A stretch of DNA of 7,075 bases from Pseudomonadota bacterium. GTDB taxonomy: Bacteria; Pseudomonadota; Alphaproteobacteria; Rhizobiales; Xanthobacteraceae. Where the stretch lies: NCBI GenBank assembly GCA_023390955.1, contig JAEWBW010000152.1:1-7075 (forward strand), in the 5' to 3' direction. Of this stretch, positions 1-5,703 are shown piece after piece. Every line of letters begins with the position of its first letter. Positions within the stretch are counted from its first letter, which is position 1. The notes below the pieces were generated by a model. It saw only the letters and a program-made list of their open reading frames with translations, was not told the DNA's origin and ran no database searches. Position numbers and translations under genes: made by a program.

Positions 1-31
1 AATGCCGGAATGAGCCGCAAGCTTCCGCGAT

Positions 32-1834
32 CTAGCTCGTCGGTACAAGCGCCTTTTCGCGCAGGAGATAGGCGCTGCGATCCTCCTCCTGCGCATTGAC
101 GACGGCACGGATCCGCAGCAGGTCCTTGCGCGCGACCAGGCCAACGACCCTGTGCGTCTGCCGGTCCACGACCGGGATGCGGCCGAGATCGGCCGCGACC
201 ATGAGGTCGGCGACGCGCCCGAGCACATCGTCGGGATGAGCCACCGCTACCGCGCTGTCGGAGACCATGTCGTCCAGCGTCGCAGCTTGATGGTCGCCCT
301 CGGTGCGCCAGCGCAGCACGTCCGCGCGCGTCACCATCCCGGCCAGACGGCCATCGGCCGCTATCACCGGGTAGGATTTGTGCGGCCGCTCGTCGGAGGT
401 GAAGAATTTGACCGCGGCGTCGATCGGCATGTCGGCCGGAAGGGTGTCAACGTTCCCAACCATGACGTCGGCGGCACGGAGCAGCTCGAACGGATCGATC
501 GAGTACTCCCGCGTGATGTGCTGGCCGCGCCGCGCGATCTTCTCGGTGAGGATCGAGCGCTTGAGCAGCAGCACCGTAACAGCATGCGCTGCTCCCGTTG
601 CGGCAAGCAGAGGCAGCAGCATGTCGAGATTTCCGGTCAGCTCGATCGCGAACATCACCCCAGTCAGCGGCGACCGCATCGTGCCACCCATCATTGCGGC
701 CATGCCGACCAGCGCCCAGAACGAGGCGCCGCCGGGAAGATACTGCCCCTCCATCCAGCCGGCGGTTCCGCCCAGGATGAGCAGGGGCGCCAGCACGCCG
801 CCCGAGGTGCCGGAGGCAAGCGCGATCACCCAGATTGCGGATTTCACCAGCAATATCCGGATCGCTTCGTCGCGCACCATATGACCCGATAGCAGGTCCG
901 CAATGACGTCGTAGCCGACGCCGAGCGCGCGCGGGTCGATGAGCCCGCCGAGCCCGACCACCAGTCCGCCAAGCATCGGCCACCACATCCAGTGCAAGGG
1001 CAAATGGTCGAACAGGTCTTCGGCCGCGTAGAGCAGCCGCGTCATCAGTCCCGATTGCAGGCCGGCGACGATACCGACCCCGACCGCGACGACCAGCCCC
1101 CACCACGGCAGATCGATCCGCTCCGCAAACGGAAACAGCGGACCGGTCCCGAACAGCAGCGGCCGCCATGCCGCGGAGACGACCGCGCCGGTCACGACCG
1201 GCAGGAAGCTGCGCGGCTTCCATTCGAACAGCAGGAGCTCGACCGCCAGCAGCACCGCAGCGATGGGCGTGCCGAAGATCGCAGTCATGCCGGCGGCTGC
1301 ACCCGCAACCAGCAGCGTCTTTCGTTCGGCGGCAGTGAGGTGAAAGCACTGGGCGAAGATCGACCCGATCGCGCCGCCCGTCATGATGATCGGGCCTTCG
1401 GCACCGAACGGCCCGCCGCTGCCGATGGAAATGGCCGAGGACAGCGGCTTCAGGATCGCGACCTTCGGCTGCATCCGGCTGCCGCCGATCAAGATCGCCT
1501 CGATCGCCTCGGGGATACCGTGGCCGCGGATCTTCTCCGAGCCGAAGCGCGCCATCAACCCGATCAACAGACCGCCGAGCCCGGGCGCCAGCACCATCCA
1601 AGGCCCCCGATGCGCATTGGCCAGCGACACGCTCTCGGCGCTGAAATGGCCGAACCAGACCAAATTCGTCACTAGCGAAATCAGCTTGAGCAGCACCCAA
1701 GCCGCCCCGGCGCCAAAGCTGCCTACCAGCAGGGCCATTCCGATCAGCACCAGCGTGCGCGCGTCCGCGGTGAAATCGCCGGGCTTGGCACGATGAAGCG
1801 GTATCCCGCGGGGCTTATCGAGGGTTTGGCGCAT
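32..1834 (-). CDS. ClC-family chloride channel/antiporter with C-terminal CBS domain pair
   Basis: Inner-membrane voltage-gated chloride channel family (ClC) protein, about 600 aa, moving chloride or another anion across the cytoplasmic membrane. Residues below are numbered from the ATG at 1834. The ClC selectivity signature is visible as GSGGP (138-142) followed by GAEGP (144-148), with the gating glutamate at about 146. The third anion-site motif SGTSGGVLAP is at about 341-350. Many hydrophobic segments span about 25-425, and two cytoplasmic CBS domains follow at about 452-512 and 519-579. By-eye alignment to E. coli ClcA puts a leucine (about 200, in AVELLLFE) at the internal proton-glutamate site and no tyrosine near the central-tyrosine site, so coupling to protons is uncertain. 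The frame stays open upstream to a TTG at 1873, which would add 13 residues. I prefer the ATG at 1834 because the TTG touches a perfect dyad that looks regulatory. Neither start has a strong Shine-Dalgarno. The gene is divergent from the secretion locus and probably unrelated to it. Confidence 0.95.
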   Translation of the reverse strand: MRQTLDKPRGIPLHRAKPGDFTADARTLVLIGMALLVGSFGAGAAWVLLKLISLVTNLVWFGHFSAESVSLANAHRGPWMVLAPGLGGLLIGLMARFGSEKIRGHGIPEAIEAILIGGSRMQPKVAILKPLSSAISIGSGGPFGAEGPIIMTGGAIGSIFAQCFHLTAAERKTLLVAGAAAGMTAIFGTPIAAVLLAVELLLFEWKPRSFLPVVTGAVVSAAWRPLLFGTGPLFPFAERIDLPWWGLVVAVGVGIVAGLQSGLMTRLLYAAEDLFDHLPLHWMWWPMLGGLVVGLGGLIDPRALGVGYDVIADLLSGHMVRDEAIRILLVKSAIWVIALASGTSGGVLAPLLILGGTAGWMEGQYLPGGASFWALVGMAAMMGGTMRSPLTGVMFAIELTGNLDMLLPLLAATGAAHAVTVLLLKRSILTEKIARRGQHITREYSIDPFELLRAADVMVGNVDTLPADMPIDAAVKFFTSDERPHKSYPVIAADGRLAGMVTRADVLRWRTEGDHQAATLDDMVSDSAVAVAHPDDVLGRVADLMVAADLGRIPVVDRQTHRVVGLVARKDLLRIRAVVNAQEEDRSAYLLREKALVPTS

Positions 1835-1872
1835 GACGGCTCGTTTTGGGAGATGAAGTCGCGGCCACGCCA

Positions 1873-1893
1873 ATATATCGTAATACGATATAT
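1873..1893. promoter_or_regulatory. 21-base perfect AT-rich dyad, candidate operator upstream of the ClC gene
   Basis: Two 10-base arms, ATATATCGTA and TACGATATAT, flank a single central A (1883). The site lies 39-59 bases upstream of the ClC ATG at 1834, where an operator overlapping a promoter would be expected. It stands out as AT-rich in GC-rich DNA. A dimeric transcription factor could bind it, but the factor is not identifiable here and no regulator gene lies in the window. The arms could also fold in RNA, but there is no terminator-like U-tract. Confidence 0.6.
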
Positions 1894-2206
1894 ATCAAGG
1901 GAATGGCAGGCATGACGTTGCGTGGTCGCGGTAACCCGCTCCGCCGTATTGAGCGACTATTCCTCGGAGAGATCCTGGATTGCTTCGCTGCGCTCGCAAT
2001 GACGGAGCAGATGTGTCTGGCCGCGGACGACGACGTTCATTTGATTCGTCAAGCGCTAACCGAGTCAGGCGGCCTGCCCTTCTCTCGTCTCATGTTCCTC
2101 CCCCAACAAATCAGCACCAAATCGCCGCATATGAGTCCGCAACCTTTCACAGCGCGGCGGTTTCTCTGGCAGCGACTCCATCGTCGCGATCTCAACTGCC
2201 AACCAC
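1894..2206. other. Non-coding divergent intergenic region
   Basis: This stretch lies between the ClC gene and the small-protein gene and, apart from the REP-like repeat, shows no supportable gene. A plus-strand frame (1846-2301) stays open across it, but it starts inside the ClC gene, translates the REP-like repeat and runs into the small-protein gene in another frame. The promoter of the secretion locus should lie here. I could not find a convincing -35/-10 pair or a sigma-54 element by eye. Confidence 0.55.
1972..2005. repeat. Dispersed REP-like intergenic repeat (Bradyrhizobium-type)
   Basis: The stretch from about ATCCTGGATT to CAATGACGG carries an imperfect inverted repeat: ATTGC (1979-1983) pairs with GCAAT (1996-2000) around a 12-base loop. 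I recognise this as a short element found in many intergenic copies in Bradyrhizobium-like genomes. Its chance translation (LDCFAALAMT) is a familiar signature of spurious ORFs in those genomes. Only one copy is present here, so repetition itself cannot be shown from the window. The exact ends are approximate. Confidence 0.7.
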
Positions 2207-2213
2207 AAAGGAG
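2207..2213 (+). promoter_or_regulatory. Strong ribosome binding site of the small-protein gene
   Basis: AAAGGAG sits 5 bases before the ATG at 2219. This is a good Shine-Dalgarno for a 101-codon frame and a main reason for believing that the small gene is real. Confidence 0.75.
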
Positions 2214-2218
2214 TTCAC

Positions 2219-2524
2219 ATGACCTCTCCTCTCGGAAACCTGCTCGGCACCGTCGACGGTCTGCTTGGAACGGCAACGGGTGCGCTGTCAGGCAGCGCTG
2301 AAGCGGGTGGAAGCGTGGGAGCCGGCGCCAGCGGCTCGGTCGATCTGTCACACACGCTCGACGTCGGAGAACTGATCGAAACCAACCCGAGTGTGGACAT
2401 TTCCGCATCGGGCCTCGCGGGAACCGGAGGCATTGAAGCCTCGATTTCCGCACCGACGGCGATCGGCCTCAGCGCGGATGTCGGTCACCTCGATGTCGGT
2501 GGGCTCCTCCACGGACTAGTCTGA
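2219..2524 (+). CDS. Small acidic glycine-rich protein, candidate type I secretion substrate
   Basis: Uncharacterised protein of 101 aa; I do not recognise a named family. The composition is extreme: about 21 Gly, about 10 Asp/Glu, and no Lys, Arg, Cys, Trp, Tyr, Phe or Gln, so it must be strongly negative. The N-terminus (LGNLLGTVDGLLG, residues 5-17) is moderately hydrophobic, but it has no positive n-region and is not a Sec signal. A hydrophobic-D-V-G motif recurs at 47-50, 86-89 and 91-94, and the protein ends in a hydrophobic GGLLHGLV. High Gly and Asp content, low pI and absence of Cys are typical of type I secretion substrates, but no GGxGxD calcium-binding repeats occur. It lies upstream of a PrtD-type exporter and HlyD gene, separated by 114 bases with a hairpin. 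It shares LSHTLD (43-48) and GGLLH with the 310-aa protein downstream. Secretion is an inference. A clean ribosome binding site supports translation. Confidence 0.75.
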   Translation: MTSPLGNLLGTVDGLLGTATGALSGSAEAGGSVGAGASGSVDLSHTLDVGELIETNPSVDISASGLAGTGGIEASISAPTAIGLSADVGHLDVGGLLHGLV

Positions 2525-2550
2525 ACCGTAGATCCTCGATGACAGATATG

Positions 2551-2576
2551 TGGCGTGGGGTTTCGGCCCCACGCCA
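2551..2576 (+). terminator. Strong intercistronic hairpin (10-bp stem) without U-tract
   Basis: TGGCGTGGGG (2551-2560) pairs perfectly with CCCCACGCCA (2567-2576) around the loop TTTCGG. It begins 27 bases after the small gene's stop. No run of T follows, so it is not a textbook intrinsic terminator. It could be a partial terminator or a 3'-end stabiliser that keeps more message for the small protein than for the exporter. That role is an inference. Confidence 0.65.
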
Positions 2577-2625
2577 TGACATGCGTAAGCCTGCCGCGTC
2601 GGTGGCGCAGATAATTTTCGCTTTC

Positions 2626-2630
2626 AAGGA
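2626..2630 (+). promoter_or_regulatory. Ribosome binding site of the ABC exporter gene
   Basis: AAGGA lies 8 bases before the ATG at 2639 and supports that start. Confidence 0.6.
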
Positions 2631-2638
2631 TATCAGAG

Positions 2639-4375
2639 ATGACGGCGGGGCTGTTGACGGTCGCGGATGAAACGGGGTCGTCGTCCCGCAATGATGAGCT
2701 TCGCGCGGCGCTGCTGACGCTCTGGCCGCACTTCCTCTGGGCCGGACTGTTTTCGAGCGCGATCAACCTGCTCTATCTCTCTTCTCCGCTCTATCTGATG
2801 CAGGTTTATAACCGCGTCCTCCTCAACGAGAACATTTCAACCCTCGTCCTGCTCACCCTGATCCTCGGCATCGCGCTGCTGACCATGGCGGGCCTCGACG
2901 CCGTGCGCGCCTGGATCCTGATCCGCTGCGGCATCCGTCTCGACATGGAGCTGTCACGGCGCGTGTTCGAGGCGCTGGTGGTGCGCTCGGCCGAACGCGG
3001 CGCCTCACGGGGCGCGCAGCAACTGCGCGACCTCGACCAGTTCCGCACCTTTGTGACAGGACCCGGCATCTATTTTGCGTTCGACCTGCCCTGGATTCCG
3101 ATCTACCTCCTCCTGCTCTTCTTCATCCACCCCCTGCTCGGCCTGGTCGCAACCATCGGTGCGCTCTTGCTGCTCGGGCTCGCCGGCGTCAACGAGCTCC
3201 TCACCCGCGCGCCCATGAAGCAGGCCGAGGCCGCGGGTAACCAGTCCTACGTCTTCACCGAGAACGTGCTGCGCCATGCCGACGTCATCCGAGCCATGGG
3301 CATGCAGCCGGCGGTCGAACGCAACTGGCAGACCCAGCGCTCGGCGATGCTGGTGCAGCAGGCCGTCGCCAGCGACAAGAATGCGGTGATGACGTCCTCG
3401 ATCCGTTTCTTCCGCCTGCTGCTGCAATCCCTGATGCTCGGCGCCGGCGCCTGGCTCGCGATCGACCACGCCATCACGCCCGCAACGATCTTTGCCGCCA
3501 GCATCGTGATGGGCCGCGCGCTGGTGCCGGTCGAACAAGCCGTCGGCACCTGGAAGCAATTCATCGGCGCGCGCGATGCCTATACCGAGGTGCGGGACCT
3601 GCTCGCCACCATCGACCTCTCGACGCCGCAGACCATCGTGCCCAAGCAGCGCAACACCGTCGAGGTGCGCGAGCTCGTCTGCGAATTGCCGTCCCGGCCC
3701 GAACCGGTGCTGAAAGGCCTGTCCTTCGAACTCGCCGGCGGCCAGGCGCTCGGTATCGTCGGCCCGAGCGGATCGGGCAAGAGCACGCTGGCCCGGCTGC
3801 TGGTGGGCGCGATGGCGCCTGCCACCGGGCGGCTGCGCTTCGGCGGGCTCGACTACACGCACTGGGACCCGGTCGAATTCGGCCGCCATGTCGGCTATCT
3901 GCCGCAGGATGTCGGCCTGTTCGCCGGCACGGTGCGGGAGAACATCGCGCGGTTCGGCGATGCGTCGACAGACGAGATCATCGACGCGGCCACCCGCGCC
4001 GGCATCCACGACATGGTGCTCGACCTGCCACGGCAGTACGACACGCGGCTCGGCGTCGGCGGGGTCGGTCTGTCCGGCGGCCAGCGGCAGCGGCTCGGCC
4101 TTGCGCGCGCCCTGCTCGGCCGTCCACCCCTGCTTGTGCTGGACGAGCCCAACGCAAATCTCGATGCGCCCGGCGAGGAAGCGCTGAAGGACGCCCTGCT
4201 CCAGGCCAAGGCCGGTGGCGCCGCGGTCATCGTCATCACCCACCGCACCACCATCCTCGACATCGTCGACATCATGATGGTGCTGCGCAACGGCATGCTC
4301 GACATGCTCGGTCCGCCCGGCGAGGTCTATCAGGCCCTGCAGAAGCAGGCCGCTGCGCGCGCGGGTGCATCATGA
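2639..4375 (+). CDS. Type I secretion ABC exporter, PrtD-type permease/ATPase
   Basis: Inner-membrane ABC exporter with fused transmembrane and nucleotide-binding domains, 578 aa, the usual size for PrtD-type type I secretion permeases. It would drive ATP-dependent export of an unfolded protein through a channel completed by HlyD and an outer-membrane TolC protein. The N-terminal half has hydrophobic segments at about 32-54, 65-85, 141-185 (two) and 258-300, and opens with the family-typical SSPLYLMQVYNRVL at about 48-61. ATPase motifs are complete: Walker A GPSGSGKST (375-383), Q-loop Gln423, signature LSGGQ (478-482), Walker B LLVLDE with Asp502 and Glu503, and H-loop His535. There is no N-terminal C39 peptidase domain, so it is not a double-glycine leader-peptide processor, and no HlyB-like extension. 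The stop overlaps the HlyD start as ATGA (4372-4375), implying translational coupling. The family call is firm; the cargo is unknown. Confidence 0.97.
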   Translation: MTAGLLTVADETGSSSRNDELRAALLTLWPHFLWAGLFSSAINLLYLSSPLYLMQVYNRVLLNENISTLVLLTLILGIALLTMAGLDAVRAWILIRCGIRLDMELSRRVFEALVVRSAERGASRGAQQLRDLDQFRTFVTGPGIYFAFDLPWIPIYLLLLFFIHPLLGLVATIGALLLLGLAGVNELLTRAPMKQAEAAGNQSYVFTENVLRHADVIRAMGMQPAVERNWQTQRSAMLVQQAVASDKNAVMTSSIRFFRLLLQSLMLGAGAWLAIDHAITPATIFAASIVMGRALVPVEQAVGTWKQFIGARDAYTEVRDLLATIDLSTPQTIVPKQRNTVEVRELVCELPSRPEPVLKGLSFELAGGQALGIVGPSGSGKSTLARLLVGAMAPATGRLRFGGLDYTHWDPVEFGRHVGYLPQDVGLFAGTVRENIARFGDASTDEIIDAATRAGIHDMVLDLPRQYDTRLGVGGVGLSGGQRQRLGLARALLGRPPLLVLDEPNANLDAPGEEALKDALLQAKAGGAAVIVITHRTTILDIVDIMMVLRNGMLDMLGPPGEVYQALQKQAAARAGAS

Positions 4376-5688
4376 GCACGCTCGGCGCAACCACGATTGC
4401 CGATCGCGCCTACTATGCGCGACCCGGACGGCCTGCAATAGTCGGAGGCATCGTCGTCGGCGCGTTCGCCTCCGCGATGATGCTGTGGGGTACGCTCGCG
4501 CCAATCTCGGGGGCCGCGATCGCCAACGGCAACCTTCAGGTCGAGGGGCGGCGCCAGAGCGTGCAGCACCCCTATGGCGGCGTCATTCGCCAATTGCTGG
4601 TCCGTGATGGCGCGCATGTCGAGAAAGGCCAGCTCCTTCTCGCGCTCGACGATAGCGATCCCCGCGCCAAGCTCGAGGTGCTCGTGGCCGACCGCGACGC
4701 CGCCCGCGCGGCGCAAGCGCGGCTGATGGCCGAACGCGATGGCCTCGCGGCTCCTGACTTCGGGATCGACCCGCAAGGCGCAAAGCCCGCCCTGCGCCAG
4801 GCGATGGCGAACGAGGTCGCGATGATGGCCGCGCGGAAACATCAATTCCAGGCGGAGACCGCCGTGCTCCGAGGCAAGATCGCGGAGCTGAATGCGCAGA
4901 TCGGCGGTACCCAGGCCCAGCTCACCGGCACCGAGAAGCAGCGCGAGCTTTTGTCCGACGAGATGACCGGCGCACAGCATCTGTTTCAGCAGGGCTATAC
5001 GCCGAAGACGCGGATCCTGGCGCTACAGCGCGAGGACGCGAAGCTGCAGGCCGACATCGGCGCGCAGCGCGCCAACATCGCCGGCATGCAGCAGCAGATC
5101 GCGCAGAGCGAGCTCGAGATCGCCAAGGCCGAGCGCGCGCGGATGAGCGAGATCACTGACCAGCTCCGCTCCACCGAGAACAAGCTCGCCGAACTGGCGC
5201 CGAAGGTGGATGCCGCCACCGACGTAGTGAACCGCACGCAGATAAAGGCGCCTGCGACGGGATCGGTGGTCGGCCTCGATGTGTTCACCGAAGGCGGCGT
5301 GATCCAGCCGGGCGCAAAGCTGATGGACGTCGTGCCCTCGGATAATCCGCTGATCGTCGATGCGCAGCTCAAGCTCTCCGACATCAACGATGTGACCGTC
5401 GGGCGCCGCGCCGAGATCCGGCTGACCGGCGTCAATTATGTCGAACGTCCTCGCCTCTACGGCACCGTGAAGACGGTGTCGGCCGACCGCGTCACCAACG
5501 ACAAGGCTGGGCCCGGCTATTACGCCGTCGAAGTGTCGCTGGAGCCCGAGGATGTCAGGAAATCGCGTATCGAACTGCAGTCCGGCATGCCGGCCGAGGT
5601 GATCGTGCCGACGCGGCCGCGCACGCTGTTCGAATATCTGTTCGGCCCGTTGCGCGACGAGCTCACCCGCGCCTTCAGGGAACGCTGA
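4372..5688 (+). CDS. HlyD-family type I secretion periplasmic adaptor
   Basis: Membrane-fusion protein of 438 aa that links the ABC exporter to the outer-membrane channel. A short cytoplasmic N-terminus precedes one membrane segment at about 22-42. The first half of a lipoyl-like domain follows (about 55-95, including VQHPYGGVIRQLLVRDG). A long Ala/Gln/Glu-rich coiled-coil hairpin covers about 95-290, with its tip near GYTPKTRILALQRE (208-221), the part that docks on TolC in this family. The second lipoyl half is APATGSVVGLDVFTEGGV (293-310) followed by IQPGAKLMDVVP, and a beta-barrel domain runs from about 325 to 415. The C-terminal SGMPAEVIVPTRPRTLFEYL is typical of type I secretion HlyD proteins. 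The start codon overlaps the exporter stop by four bases, so the two are almost certainly co-translated. No outer-membrane partner gene is present in the window. Confidence 0.97.
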   Translation: MSTLGATTIADRAYYARPGRPAIVGGIVVGAFASAMMLWGTLAPISGAAIANGNLQVEGRRQSVQHPYGGVIRQLLVRDGAHVEKGQLLLALDDSDPRAKLEVLVADRDAARAAQARLMAERDGLAAPDFGIDPQGAKPALRQAMANEVAMMAARKHQFQAETAVLRGKIAELNAQIGGTQAQLTGTEKQRELLSDEMTGAQHLFQQGYTPKTRILALQREDAKLQADIGAQRANIAGMQQQIAQSELEIAKAERARMSEITDQLRSTENKLAELAPKVDAATDVVNRTQIKAPATGSVVGLDVFTEGGVIQPGAKLMDVVPSDNPLIVDAQLKLSDINDVTVGRRAEIRLTGVNYVERPRLYGTVKTVSADRVTNDKAGPGYYAVEVSLEPEDVRKSRIELQSGMPAEVIVPTRPRTLFEYLFGPLRDELTRAFRER

Positions 5689-5690
5689 CG

Positions 5691-5696
5691 AGGAGG
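5691..5696 (+). promoter_or_regulatory. Ribosome binding site deciding the start of the histidine-rich gene
   Basis: AGGAGG lies 7 bases before the ATG at 5704. A competing ATG at 5697 directly abuts the AGGAGG, which is too close for initiation, and opens a different, shorter frame. The site therefore favours 5704. It lies just after the HlyD stop, consistent with one operon. Confidence 0.75.
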
Positions 5697-5703
5697 ATGG
5701 CCG

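Noticed and set aside
6..27. Possible terminator hairpin CGGAA/TTCCG downstream of the ClC stop
   Set aside because: The stem is only 5 bp with a 12-base loop and no T-run, and the sequence is cut by the window edge.
447..1700. Long alternative frames inside the ClC gene (for example minus 447-1700 and plus 992-1675)
   Set aside because: They lie wholly within a clear ClC coding frame, have Arg/Pro/Ala-rich shadow composition typical of GC-rich DNA, and match no family.
2041..2075. TTGATT as a -35 box for the secretion operon
   Set aside because: No acceptable -10 hexamer lies at 16-18 bases spacing, so a promoter cannot be supported by eye.
1846..2301. 151-codon plus-strand frame across the intergenic region
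   Set aside because: It starts inside the ClC gene, reads through the REP-like repeat (LDCFAALAMT) and overlaps the better-supported small gene in another frame.
2219..2524. RTX nonapeptide repeats or a double-glycine bacteriocin leader in the small protein
   Set aside because: No GGxGxDxxx repeats are present, and the exporter lacks a C39 peptidase domain, so a bacteriocin-type leader is not supported despite the Gly-rich sequence.
3005..4243. 412-codon minus-strand frame opposite the ABC exporter
   Set aside because: It is antisense to a gene with complete ATPase motifs. Its composition is biased by GC-rich third positions and it shows no domain.
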